This document shows positions 40,420 through 49,129 of a stretch of DNA of 64,000 nucleotides, in pieces. This DNA is from Sinomonas atrocyanea (GTDB lineage: Bacteria; Actinomycetota; Actinomycetes; Actinomycetales; Micrococcaceae): positions 2,914,001 through 2,978,000 of the forward strand of contig NZ_CP014518.1 in NCBI RefSeq assembly GCF_001577305.1. The letters are read 5' to 3'. Made by a program: the position numbers and the translations under genes. Numbering within the stretch: position 1 is the stretch's first letter; every line of letters begins with the position of its first letter. A model generated the notes under the pieces. That model had not been told where the DNA came from, ran no database searches, and was given only the letters and a program-made list of their open reading frames with translations.

Positions 40420-41268
40420 ATGGCCAACGCCCGCAGACTGCGGCGCACGCTCACCGTCCTCGTGGCCCTCGCACTGGCCGGCGTGGGGATCTACATCACC
40501 TCACTCGTGCTGAACCGCAACGACAAGCCCATCGTGGAGGGCTGCACGGCGCCGCTCGGCGACTCCCCGCAGCAGCTCGCCACCGACCAGACGGCGAATG
40601 CCTCGCTCATCGCCGCCATCTCGGTGCGCCGCGGCCTGCCGCCCCGGGCCGCGACGATCGCGATCGCGACGGCCCTGCAGGAGTCCAAGCTGCGCAATCT
40701 CAGCTACGGCGACAGCGCCGGCCCGGACTCCCGGGGCCTCTTCCAGCAGCGCCCCTCCCAGGGCTGGGGCACCGAGGCGCAGATCATGGACCCGGAGTAC
40801 GCGACGAACGCGTTCTACGACGGGCTGGTCAAGATCAGCGGCTACCAGGACCTGTCCATCACGGAGGCCGCGCAGAAGGTCCAGCGCTCCGGCTTCCCCG
40901 AGGCGTACGCCCAGCACGAGGACACGGGCCGCGCCTTCGCCTCGGCGCTGACGGGCCAGTCGCAGGCAGCGCTGACCTGCACCCTCCGCAAGCCGGACGC
41001 CGCGGGCGACCCCTCCGCCGTCAAGTCCCAGCTCACGCGGGCCTTCGGCGCGCTGCCCGCGACGGCCGGCGGCCGCACGGTCACCGTGCGGGCGCAGGGC
41101 ACGCAGGGCTGGTCGGTGGCGCAGTGGGCGGTGGCCAACGCCAAGGCGCTGGCGATCACCGAGGTCGACTGCTCGGGACACAGCTGGATCCGGGACGGGA
41201 ACAAGGGCTGGACCGACTCGGCCGCGCCCGATGGCACCGTGACCGTGACGGTGGCCGCCGCGCCCTGA
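40420..41268 (+). CDS. Membrane-anchored lysozyme/transglycosylase-like protein
   Basis: A 282-residue protein with one N-terminal membrane segment (LTVLVALALAGVGIYITSLVL, about residues 11-31) and an outer domain. ATALQESKLRNLSYGD, SRGLFQQRPSQGWG and DPEYATNAFYDGL resemble the catalytic Glu and GLFQ/QRP segments of SLT-type lysozyme folds; Glu in QESKL would be catalytic. C-terminal ~70 residues contain two cysteines. Peptidoglycan cleavage is inferred; the family is conserved but uncharacterised in actinobacteria. AAGGAG lies 7 bases before the ATG. Confidence 0.78.
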   Translation: MANARRLRRTLTVLVALALAGVGIYITSLVLNRNDKPIVEGCTAPLGDSPQQLATDQTANASLIAAISVRRGLPPRAATIAIATALQESKLRNLSYGDSAGPDSRGLFQQRPSQGWGTEAQIMDPEYATNAFYDGLVKISGYQDLSITEAAQKVQRSGFPEAYAQHEDTGRAFASALTGQSQAALTCTLRKPDAAGDPSAVKSQLTRAFGALPATAGGRTVTVRAQGTQGWSVAQWAVANAKALAITEVDCSGHSWIRDGNKGWTDSAAPDGTVTVTVAAAP

Positions 41269-41278
41269 CGCCGGGCTC

Positions 41279-41890
41279 TCAGACGAGGATTTCGACGACC
41301 GGCGTGAGGTAGCTCCTGAACGCCTCGCGGTCCTCGAGAAGCCCCTGGCTCATGATGACCTTGTCCGCATTGACGAGCCACGCCCGGTCCTCGGACAGCG
41401 GGAGCTCGATGATCGTGAGGGCGAAGTCCCTGGCAGACGGGCCCACCTCGAGCTGGCGCTCCTCGACGATCTCCCGCAGCACCGAGGTCGCATCGCTGGC
41501 CTCGCGCTCCTTCTCGAGACGCTCGTACTCAGCCCGCCGCTCGCGCGCCCAGGTGAGCGCCGCCCCGAAGTGGGCCTGGAGGGACCGCTGCAGGGCCGGG
41601 GTCGTGCCGAAGGCAGGGAACTCGGGCGGCTCGACTGCGGGGCTCATCTCGGGGTGGTTCTCGATGAGGTGCTGCCACCAGGCCTCCCACTCGCGCCGGA
41701 GGGCAGGGAGGCCGCCCACGTGCTGCATGAGCTGGTGATGGTCTGCCTCGCGGACCCGGGGCTGCGCAGGGGCCACCGGGGGCATCCCGGCCCCTGTGAG
41801 CCCCGCGTGGTCCTTCAGGTAGAGCGCGAGGAGCAGGGGGCCGGACGTGTCCATCGTGATCCGCCAGCCGGGTCCTCCGGTGTGGTGCAT
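41279..41890 (-). CDS. Hypothetical protein, unknown family
   Basis: A 203-residue soluble, acidic protein. It has no signal or membrane segment; the middle is helical (LREEWEAWWQ-like: LRREWEAWWQHLIENHPEM; ERRAEYERLEKEREASDA) and the C-terminal part reads FALTIIELPLSEDRAWLVNADKVIMSQGLLEDREAFRSYL. Not recognised. GC3 and codon use agree with neighbours. It is convergent with the lysozyme-like gene (10-base gap) and 29 bases downstream of a TetR gene on the same strand, with which it is probably co-transcribed. Confidence 0.7.
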   Translation of the reverse strand: MHHTGGPGWRITMDTSGPLLLALYLKDHAGLTGAGMPPVAPAQPRVREADHHQLMQHVGGLPALRREWEAWWQHLIENHPEMSPAVEPPEFPAFGTTPALQRSLQAHFGAALTWARERRAEYERLEKEREASDATSVLREIVEERQLEVGPSARDFALTIIELPLSEDRAWLVNADKVIMSQGLLEDREAFRSYLTPVVEILV

Positions 41891-41919
41891 GGGTTATTCG
41901 CTTCCTTGCCGGTCTTCTC

Positions 41920-42546
41920 TCAGTGTATTCCCGCCGCGGCACCCGCGGCCCCGGCACCGGCGAGTCCGACGCTGGCGACCTGGGCCCGGACCACCTCCGT
42001 GCACAGGTCGGCATCGAGCCACCTGCCGTGCAGCATGGCGTGCAGGCCGAGGCCCTCGACCGTGGCCAGGAGCCGCTCGGCCTCCCGGACGAGGTCCTCC
42101 TGCGCGAGCGCGGGACACAGCCGCACCAGCGCGCGGCCCAGCGCCGCCGCGACGGCACGGTGGCTCCGCTCCGCCGGGGGTTCCAGCTCGGGCCGGGTGC
42201 GGGCCGCGAGCTTGAACTCGGTCCACACGCACAGGTCCACGGCCCGCGCCTCGTCGAGCGGCAGGAGCTGGCACAGCTGTGCCACACAGCCGTCCTCCGC
42301 CGTCCCGTGCGCGGCGGCCCCGGCGGCCTCGAGCCGGCCGAGCACACTGTCGGTAACCGCATCGAACGCATGGGCCGCGAGTTCCGCCGACGAGCCGAAG
42401 TAGTGCCGCACGGAGCCGACGACAAGGCCAGCCTCGGCCGCGACCTCCCGCAGCGAGACGCGCCCCAGTCCGTCCGCGATGACGATCCTCTTGACCGCCT
42501 CCACGATCTCCTGGCGGCGCAGGGCCGCGTCCACGTTTCTGGGCAC
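41920..42546 (-). CDS. TetR-family transcriptional regulator
   Basis: A 208-residue regulator. Helix-turn-helix: RRQEIVEAVKRIVIADGLGRVSLREVAAEAGLVVGSVRHYFGSSAEL (about 10-56); the C-terminal domain (DEARAVDLCVWTEFKLAARTRPEL) resembles BetI/TetR_C_6-like dimerisation domains. GTG at 42546 is the likely start; a TAGGAA box 6 bases upstream is a weak -10. It is divergent from galE (101 bases). Target genes are not evident apart from possible autoregulation and the following hypothetical gene. Confidence 0.88.
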   Translation of the reverse strand: MPRNVDAALRRQEIVEAVKRIVIADGLGRVSLREVAAEAGLVVGSVRHYFGSSAELAAHAFDAVTDSVLGRLEAAGAAAHGTAEDGCVAQLCQLLPLDEARAVDLCVWTEFKLAARTRPELEPPAERSHRAVAAALGRALVRLCPALAQEDLVREAERLLATVEGLGLHAMLHGRWLDADLCTEVVRAQVASVGLAGAGAAGAAAGIH

Positions 42547-42647
42547 CCCCTGTTCCTAGCACACTTGTGCGTCCGCGCGCCTCGGGGCGCCGTCCGGGGC
42601 ACCGTCTTCGGCCCAGTAATCTTCGGGGATCTCGATAGGATGGGCGC

Positions 42648-43664
42648 ATGCGCATCCTCGTCACCGGCGGCACCGGCTACATCGGCTCCCACACGGTCCT
42701 GACCCTCCTGGAGGCCGGGCACGACGTGGTGGCGGTCGACAATCTGTCCAACTCGAGCCCCGAAGCGCTCCGGCGCGTCGGGGAGCTGGCCGGGCGCGAA
42801 GCCGCCTTCGTCCAGGCAGACATCACGGACGAGGACGCCCTGGACACGGTCTTCGCCGAGCACTCCCCCGAGGCCGTCATCCACTTCGCCGGCCTGAAGG
42901 CCGTCGGCGAGTCGGCGCAGATCCCCCTCGACTACTACTTCAACAACGTCGCCGGCACGATCGCGCTCCTGCGGGTCATGGAGCGCCGCGGCGTGCGCAC
43001 CATCGTCTTCTCCTCCTCCGCCACGGTCTACGGCGACCGCAACCCCATCCCGTACGTGGAGTCGATGGAGATCGGCGCCATGAACCCCTACGGGCGCACC
43101 AAGGAGCAGATCGAGGACATCCTCACCGACCTCGGCGCCTCCGATCCGACGTGGCGCATAGCACTGCTGCGCTACTTCAACCCGGTCGGCGCACACCCCT
43201 CCGGCCGCATCGGCGAGGACCCGCAGGGCATCCCGAACAACCTCGTCCCCTTCATCGCGCAGGTCGCGGTGGGCCGGCGCGAGAAGCTCATGGTGTTCGG
43301 CGGCGACTACGACACGCCGGACGGCACGTGCCAGCGCGACTTCATCCACGTCGTCGACCTCGCCGAGGGCCACGCCGCCGCCCTGGACTACCTCGGCGAC
43401 CACGACGGCGTGCACCGGTGGAACCTCGGCTCCGGAACGGGCACCAGCGTGCTCGAGATGCACCACGCCTTCGAGAAGGCCGTGGGCGAGCCGATCCCCT
43501 ACGAGATCGCACCCCGCCGCGCCGGCGACCTCCCGGCCTTCTGGGCCGACGCCTCCGCCGCCCACGCCGACCTCGGCTGGTCGACCTCGAGGACCATCGA
43601 GCAGATGTGCGAGGACCACTGGCGCTGGCAGAAGAACAACCCGATGGGCTACCAGGCCTCCTGA
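42648..43664 (+). CDS. galE: UDP-glucose 4-epimerase
   Basis: A 338-residue short-chain dehydrogenase/epimerase. NAD-binding GGTGYIGS at residues 7-14, VIHFAGLKAVGES, VFSSSATVYG and the catalytic pair in NPYGRTKEQIE (YxxxK); LRYFNPVGAHPSGRIGEDP is specific for GalE. It interconverts UDP-glucose and UDP-galactose. TAGGAT (42636-42641) is 6 bases before the ATG, so the message is probably leaderless. A dispersed palindromic element follows. Confidence 0.96.
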   Translation: MRILVTGGTGYIGSHTVLTLLEAGHDVVAVDNLSNSSPEALRRVGELAGREAAFVQADITDEDALDTVFAEHSPEAVIHFAGLKAVGESAQIPLDYYFNNVAGTIALLRVMERRGVRTIVFSSSATVYGDRNPIPYVESMEIGAMNPYGRTKEQIEDILTDLGASDPTWRIALLRYFNPVGAHPSGRIGEDPQGIPNNLVPFIAQVAVGRREKLMVFGGDYDTPDGTCQRDFIHVVDLAEGHAAALDYLGDHDGVHRWNLGSGTGTSVLEMHHAFEKAVGEPIPYEIAPRRAGDLPAFWADASAAHADLGWSTSRTIEQMCEDHWRWQKNNPMGYQAS

Positions 43665-43681
43665 CCGGCCCCGGCTCCGAA

Positions 43682-43894
43682 CCGTTTCGGGTACGCATCT
43701 CGTCGCCCATAACCCGTTTCGGGTACGAGGAGCGGCGCGGCTTCCGCTCGTGAACCGCGCCCTGCTCGCGGATCCACCAGGGCTCGGCTCGCATTCCGGC
43801 ACATACGACGACGGCCGGCACCTTCCAGCGGAAGGCACCGGCCGTCGTCGTACCCGAAACCCCCGAATCCCGACGAGATGCGTACCCGAAACGG
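43682..43894. repeat. Dispersed palindromic intergenic element, copy 1
   Basis: Between convergent galE and gltA. Outer arms 43682-43705 (CCGTTTCGGGTACGCATCTC...) and 43871-43894 are 24-base perfect reverse complements. A second, inner pair GTTTCGGGTACGA (43716-43728) / TCGTACCCGAAAC (43848-43860) repeats the same core. The centre is a hairpin, ACGACGACGGCCGG...CCTTCC-agc-GGAAGG...CCGGCCGTCGTCGT (43805-43851). An extra ~75 bases in the left half (43729-43804) are absent from copy 2. It probably ends transcription in both directions. Confidence 0.88.
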
Positions 43895-43944
43895 GCGGTG
43901 GGCCGGGGCTGGCGCGGAGGGCGGGAGCGGGGCGGGGTGAAGGG

Positions 43945-45228
<1,284 letters not shown>

Positions 45229-45300
45229 GGTTCCCCTTCATGGGTAGCTCGCAACCCTCTAAAGCTACTCCGAGATCCTTCTCCGGACTAATTGATACCG

Positions 45301-45354
45301 GCGGTCCGGTGGTCTCTGACGGGCCCCGGGGACTGTGCCGGGGCCCCGGACCGC
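45301..45354 (-). terminator. Nested hairpin after dapC
   Basis: Outer arms GCGGTCCGG (45301-45309) / CCGGACCGC (45346-45354) enclose a second stem GGGCCCCGG (45321-45329) / CCGGGGCCC (45338-45346). The two stems share one base and so partly compete. Located directly at the dapC stop codon. Confidence 0.75.
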
Positions 45355-46508
45355 TAGCGCTCGGTGAGCCTCTCGACAGCCGCGTCGATGCGCTCGTCGC
45401 TGCCCGTGAGGGCCACGCGGACGAACCCCTGGCCGGCCTCCCCGTAGAACACGCCGGGGCCGACGACGATGCCGAGGCCAGCGAGCCGGCCCACGGTCGT
45501 CCAGGTGTCCTCCCCCGCGGTGCACCACAGGTAGAGGCCGGCTTCCGAGTGCGAGAGCGTGAGGCCGAACGCCTCGAGGGCAGGCAGGAGCCGTTCGCGC
45601 CGGGACCGGTAGAGGTCCTTCTGGGCGAGGACGTGCGCCTCGTCGCCGAGGGCCACGCGCATGGCCTCCTGCACGGGGTACGGCATGATCATGCCGGCGT
45701 GCTTGCGGCTGTTGACGAGGTTGGGCATGAGTTCCGGGGCGCCGGCGACGAACGCCGCGCGGTAGCCGGCGAGGTTGGACTGCTTGCTCAGCGAGTACAC
45801 GCTGAGCAGGCCCGTGAGGTCGCCGCCGCTCACCCGGGGGTCCAGCACGGACGGAACGGGCTCGCCGCCGCGCTGCACGTCCCACGCGCCCCAGCCGAGC
45901 TCCGCGTAGCACTCGTCGGAGGCGACGACGGCGCCGAGCTCGCGGGCACGGTCGACGACGTCGCGCAGCTGGGCGGCATCCCGCACCGACCCGGTGGGGT
46001 TGCCGGGCGAGTTGACCCAGACGAGGCGGACCCGGGCCCGGGTGGCCTCGTCGAGCTCCTCGAGGCTGTCCGCGGCGACCGCCGTGGCGCCGGCGAGGCG
46101 CGCGCCGATGTCGTAGGTCGGGTAGGCGACGGTGGGCCGGACGACGACGTCGCCCTCGCCGAGCCCGAGCAGGAACGGCAGCCAGGCCACGAGCTCCTTC
46201 GAGCCGACCGTGGGCATCACGGCCTGCTCGTTCAGCCCCGTCACGCCGCGACGGCGGGCGAACCACTCGACGACGGCCTCGCGCAGCGCGGTCGTGCCGT
46301 GCACGGTCGGGTAGCCGGGGGCGTCGGCGGCGGCGCGCAGGGCCTCCTGCACCACCTCGGGGGTGGGATCGACGGGCGTGCCGATCGAGAGGTTGACCAC
46401 GCCACCGGGATACTCGGCCGCCGTCGCCCGGTAGGGCGCCATGGCCTCCCACGGGTAGTCGGGCAGGTCGAGGCCGAACTGCCTCGTAGAGCTGGGGCGG
46501 TTCCGCAC
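45354..46508 (-). CDS. dapC: Succinyldiaminopimelate transaminase
   Basis: A 384-residue class I/II aminotransferase, PLP-dependent. VNLSIGTPVDPTP, GSKELVAWLPFLL, VWVNSPGNPTGS, VASDECYAELGW and the Schiff-base Lys in YSLSKQSNLAGYR. The order ferredoxin-aminotransferase is the conserved actinobacterial fdx-dapC pair, which supports the DapC assignment over other aminotransferases. The GTG start at 46508 is 2 bases after the ferredoxin stop, so the two are co-translated. Confidence 0.92.
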   Translation of the reverse strand: MRNRPSSTRQFGLDLPDYPWEAMAPYRATAAEYPGGVVNLSIGTPVDPTPEVVQEALRAAADAPGYPTVHGTTALREAVVEWFARRRGVTGLNEQAVMPTVGSKELVAWLPFLLGLGEGDVVVRPTVAYPTYDIGARLAGATAVAADSLEELDEATRARVRLVWVNSPGNPTGSVRDAAQLRDVVDRARELGAVVASDECYAELGWGAWDVQRGGEPVPSVLDPRVSGGDLTGLLSVYSLSKQSNLAGYRAAFVAGAPELMPNLVNSRKHAGMIMPYPVQEAMRVALGDEAHVLAQKDLYRSRRERLLPALEAFGLTLSHSEAGLYLWCTAGEDTWTTVGRLAGLGIVVGPGVFYGEAGQGFVRVALTGSDERIDAAVERLTER

Positions 46509-46510
46509 GC

Positions 46511-46837
46511 TCAGCTGTCGGCGCTCTGCGGCGGCAGGGCCGCCACGAGGGGATGGTCCTTGTGGGTGTTGCCGAGCTTCGCAGCGCCGCCGGGCGAGCC
46601 GAGGTCGTCGAAGAACTCGACATTGGCCTTGTAGTAGTCGCTCCACTCGTCCGGGACGTCGTCCTCGTAGTAGATGGCCTCGACCGGGCACACCGGCTCG
46701 CACGCGCCGCAGTCGACGCACTCATCGGGGTGGATGTACAGGGACCGCTCGCCCTCGTAGATGCAGTCGACGGGACACTCCTCGACGCAGGCCTTGTCCT
46801 TCACATCCACGCACGGCTGTGCGATCACGTATGTCAC
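46511..46837 (-). CDS. 7Fe ferredoxin
   Basis: A 108-residue ferredoxin with one [3Fe-4S] and one [4Fe-4S] site: CVDVKDKACVEECPVDCIYEG followed by CVDCGACEPVCPVEAIYYEDD. A C-terminal extension WSDYYKANVEFFDDLG is typical of actinobacterial FdxA/FdxC. It carries electrons for cytoplasmic redox enzymes. GTG start with AGAGAGGG 7 bases upstream. It is divergent from the DUF6725-like small gene. Confidence 0.95.
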   Translation of the reverse strand: MTYVIAQPCVDVKDKACVEECPVDCIYEGERSLYIHPDECVDCGACEPVCPVEAIYYEDDVPDEWSDYYKANVEFFDDLGSPGGAAKLGNTHKDHPLVAALPPQSADS

Positions 46838-46953
46838 GGTGCCACCCTCTCTTCCGCCACTACTACCGGGCCGATTGAGCCTATTATCTATCGCCCGGCC
46901 GCCGCCACTCCAACGTCATACGGGGCCACCCCGCCCCGCGCCTACGATGGAGC

Positions 46954-47190
46954 ATGCCTTCCACCCCAGCGGACCTCCTCCGTTCCCTCCCGCTCGGCAC
47001 GCGCGTGGTCGTGCGGGCCAGGGTGCCTGGCGGGTTCAGCGATGCGCTGGGGGATCTGGTGGCGGCCGACGGCGATGCCGTCACCGTGCGCACAAGGCGC
47101 GGCACCGCCGTCGTGCGCCTCGGCGACGTGGTGGTGGCGAAGCCGGTCCCGCCCGCGCCGGAACGCCGCGGGCGGCGGCCGCAAGGCTAG
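46954..47190 (+). CDS. Small SH3-like protein (DUF6725-like)
   Basis: A 78-residue basic protein: LRSLPLGTRVVVRARVPGGFSDALGDLVAADGDAVTVRTRRGTAVV suggests a small beta-barrel resembling the N-terminal domain of some mycobacterial acetyltransferases, here standing alone. Family assignment is tentative. TACGAT (46943-46948) ends 5 bases before the ATG, so the message is probably leaderless. Its TAG shares CTAG with the stop of the convergent secreted-protein gene. Confidence 0.75.
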   Translation: MPSTPADLLRSLPLGTRVVVRARVPGGFSDALGDLVAADGDAVTVRTRRGTAVVRLGDVVVAKPVPPAPERRGRRPQG

Positions 47191-47954
47191 GGCTGCACCA
47201 TCCGCTGGTTGGTGTTGGTGTAGCTGATCGAGTCGGCCGTGGCACCGACCAGGCCCATCGTGACCCTCAGCAGGCCGGGGGCCACGTCGTCGAGCGGCGG
47301 AGGTGTGTCGGTGCCGAGCGCCAGGCTGCGGCCGTTGGAGGTCGTCGCGGTGGCCGATCCCAAGTACACGCTGACATGGCCGCTGAGCACCATCTTGTCC
47401 GCCGAGGTGACGAGGCCGGGGCCGTTGGCGTGCCGCACGGTGAGCGAGAACCCCGTGATGGTGATCGAGTCCGCCGTGATCTTCAGCACGCGTTCGCCGC
47501 TGCCGTCGGCGGTCGGCACGGTGACGATGCCGACCGAGCTCAGGCCCGTGAAGGAGATGTTCTGGGAGCCCATGGAGGCCGGGGTCTTGGTGAAGATCGG
47601 CGTCCCGCTGTCCCGCGGCGCGGCCACCGGCGCGGTGGACGTGGGGTCGGGGGTCGCGGTCGAGCTGGGGCTGGACGTCGGTCCCGCCCCGGGAACCGCC
47701 GGGAGGCTGGGGCTCGCCCCCAGGCCCGGCAGCAGGGTGCCGGGCACGGCGGGGAGTTCGGGAGCGGCCGGGGCCTGGGTCGGGGTGCCCGGTCCCGGCG
47801 CCGAAGGACTCGGCGTCGGGGTGGGGCAGGCGGCCAGGAGCGGCACGCACAGCGCCGTCGGGACGCTGTCCGGGGCCCGTGCGGCTCCGAGGGTGAAGGG
47901 CAGCGCCAGGACGGAGCCGGTCAGGACGGCGGCCACGGCGCGGGTGCGGCGCAT
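47187..47954 (-). CDS. Secreted Pro/Thr-rich protein of the DUF6230-DUF6114 operon
   Basis: A 255-residue protein with a signal peptide (MRRTRAVAAVLTGSVLALPF, cleavage near ARA), a Pro/Thr/Ser linker (~40-105), and a C-terminal beta-rich domain (ISFTGLSSVGIVTVPTADG, LKITADSITITGFSLTVRHANG, YLGSATATTSNG, LRVTMGLVGATADSISYTN). The C-terminal domain looks related in style to DUF6230 (alternating short strands, ADSI-type turns). Third gene of the TetR-controlled operon. The start may be ATG 47954 or GTG 47960, which overlaps the DUF6114 stop. Confidence 0.8.
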   Translation of the reverse strand: MRRTRAVAAVLTGSVLALPFTLGAARAPDSVPTALCVPLLAACPTPTPSPSAPGPGTPTQAPAAPELPAVPGTLLPGLGASPSLPAVPGAGPTSSPSSTATPDPTSTAPVAAPRDSGTPIFTKTPASMGSQNISFTGLSSVGIVTVPTADGSGERVLKITADSITITGFSLTVRHANGPGLVTSADKMVLSGHVSVYLGSATATTSNGRSLALGTDTPPPLDDVAPGLLRVTMGLVGATADSISYTNTNQRMVQP

Positions 47955-47956
47955 GG

Positions 47957-48379
47957 TCACTCTGCTCTCTTTCCTCGCGTCACTCCCGGCCCCATCCACG
48001 CGACGGCCAGTACCCCGCCGGTTCCCGAGAGGAGCATGCCGATGATGAAGCCGCCCATATTCACCCCGACGAGGGAGTAGATCGCGACCACGAGGGTCAG
48101 GACCCCGTAGAACACGTGGTGCGCCGGCATGGTGACCGACAGGATGCCCAGCAGCACCAGCGCGATCGGGATGACGGTGGCCTGGAGCCCTTCGATCCCG
48201 AGCTGGATGTGCAGGTGGCCGAGGTCGAGCTGCCCGGAGAAGAACATCTCCACCCCGCCGAGCGCGGCCAGCAGGCCGCCGACGAACGGCCGGCTCCGGC
48301 GCCACTCCCGGAATCGGCGGGCCCGCGCCGGGGCCTGGCCGGCCCCGGGCTGCGCGGAGACGCTCTGGTCCGTGGTCAT
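47957..48379 (-). CDS. DUF6114 membrane protein
   Basis: A 140-residue protein with four hydrophobic segments (FVGGLLAALGGVEMFFSG, IEGLQATVIPIALVLLGIL, HHVFYGVLTLVVAIYSLVG, GGFIIGMLLSGTGGVLAVAW) after the basic RRFREWRRSRPF, matching DUF6114. The middle gene of an operon with DUF6230 upstream (14-base gap) and a secreted protein downstream. Function unknown; the three products would sit in or outside the membrane. Confidence 0.88.
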   Translation of the reverse strand: MTTDQSVSAQPGAGQAPARARRFREWRRSRPFVGGLLAALGGVEMFFSGQLDLGHLHIQLGIEGLQATVIPIALVLLGILSVTMPAHHVFYGVLTLVVAIYSLVGVNMGGFIIGMLLSGTGGVLAVAWMGPGVTRGKRAE

Positions 48380-48393
48380 CGGGGCGCGACGGC

Positions 48394-49008
48394 TCAGAAG
48401 CATCCCTTGGACCCATCCGTCAGCTGCATGCTCATCCCGGTCAGGGTGAACACCGAAGCCTGCGTGCTCCAGGCGGTCTGCTGCAGGTTCGTGATCGTGA
48501 TGCTCCCGGAGTCCTGGGCGAAGTCGCCGACCGAGCCCTTCGCGGCGGTGTTGACCGTCGAGGCGTCCACGCCGATGCGGATGTTGCCGAAGGCCGCATC
48601 GCCCTTCAGACCGGTCATCCCGATCTGCAGGTCCGAGGCGGAGGCCGGGCTGTTCCCGCCGCCGGCCTTGATCAGTACGCCCACCTTGCCCAGCGGGGTC
48701 TCCGTGACCACGGCCTGGCACAGGTCCGAGAGGGTGGCGCTCTTGATGTTGGCGATCGCGACCGCGTGCTCCTTGCCCTCCGTGTCCTTGGCGACGCCGG
48801 CGTACTGGGAGAACCCGGTTCCGTTGAGCTTCGAGGCTCCGATCTGGAACTGGCTGCCGGAGACGGCGAAGGACACCGGCACCGCGCCCTCGGCGACGCC
48901 GCCCATCAGGAGCGAGGCGGTGAGCGCAGCGGGCACCGCGACGAGGACGATGCGGCCGGCGTGGGAGGCGCGCATCCTGCGGACGCGCTGCGAGACGGGG
49001 AACTTCAT
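48394..49008 (-). CDS. DUF6230 secreted/anchored protein
   Basis: A 204-residue protein: basic N-terminus, one hydrophobic segment (IVLVAVPAALTASLLMGGVAEGA, likely signal or anchor), then VSFAVSGSQFQIGASKLNGTGFSQYAGV, IKSATLSDLCQAVVTETP, KAGGGNSPASASDLQIGMTGLKGDA and GNIRIGVDASTV, the DUF6230 pattern. AGGAGG lies 4 bases before ATG 49008. First gene of the operon; its promoter -35 lies inside a palindromic operator shared with the divergent tetR. Confidence 0.88.
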   Translation of the reverse strand: MKFPVSQRVRRMRASHAGRIVLVAVPAALTASLLMGGVAEGAVPVSFAVSGSQFQIGASKLNGTGFSQYAGVAKDTEGKEHAVAIANIKSATLSDLCQAVVTETPLGKVGVLIKAGGGNSPASASDLQIGMTGLKGDAAFGNIRIGVDASTVNTAAKGSVGDFAQDSGSITITNLQQTAWSTQASVFTLTGMSMQLTDGSKGCF

Positions 49009-49055
49009 TGATCCTCCTGGAACAGGGCCCGCCCCTGGCGGCGGGAACTCGGTCG

Positions 49056-49090
49056 AAGATACCGAGGCTATTGACCAATAGTCAATAGCC
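49056..49090 (-). promoter_or_regulatory. TetR operator overlapping the DUF6230 operon promoter
   Basis: GGCTATTGAC-CAATA-GTCAATAGCC (49066-49090) is a perfect 10-5-10 palindrome. Read on the minus strand it contains the -35 TTGACT (49080-49085), followed after 18 bases by the -10 TATCTT (49056-49061), about 48 bases before the DUF6230 start. The divergent tetR begins 40 bases on the other side. Repression of the operon by this TetR is the natural reading. Confidence 0.75.
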
Positions 49091-49129
49091 GTCCGGGGCG
49101 CCGGGCCGCAGGTCAGTAGACTTTCTGCT

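Noticed and set aside
43729..43804. Additional 75 bases inside repeat copy 1 as a possible small gene or insertion
   Set aside because: No open frame with a start and ribosome site and no target duplication was found; kept only as a length difference between the two copies.
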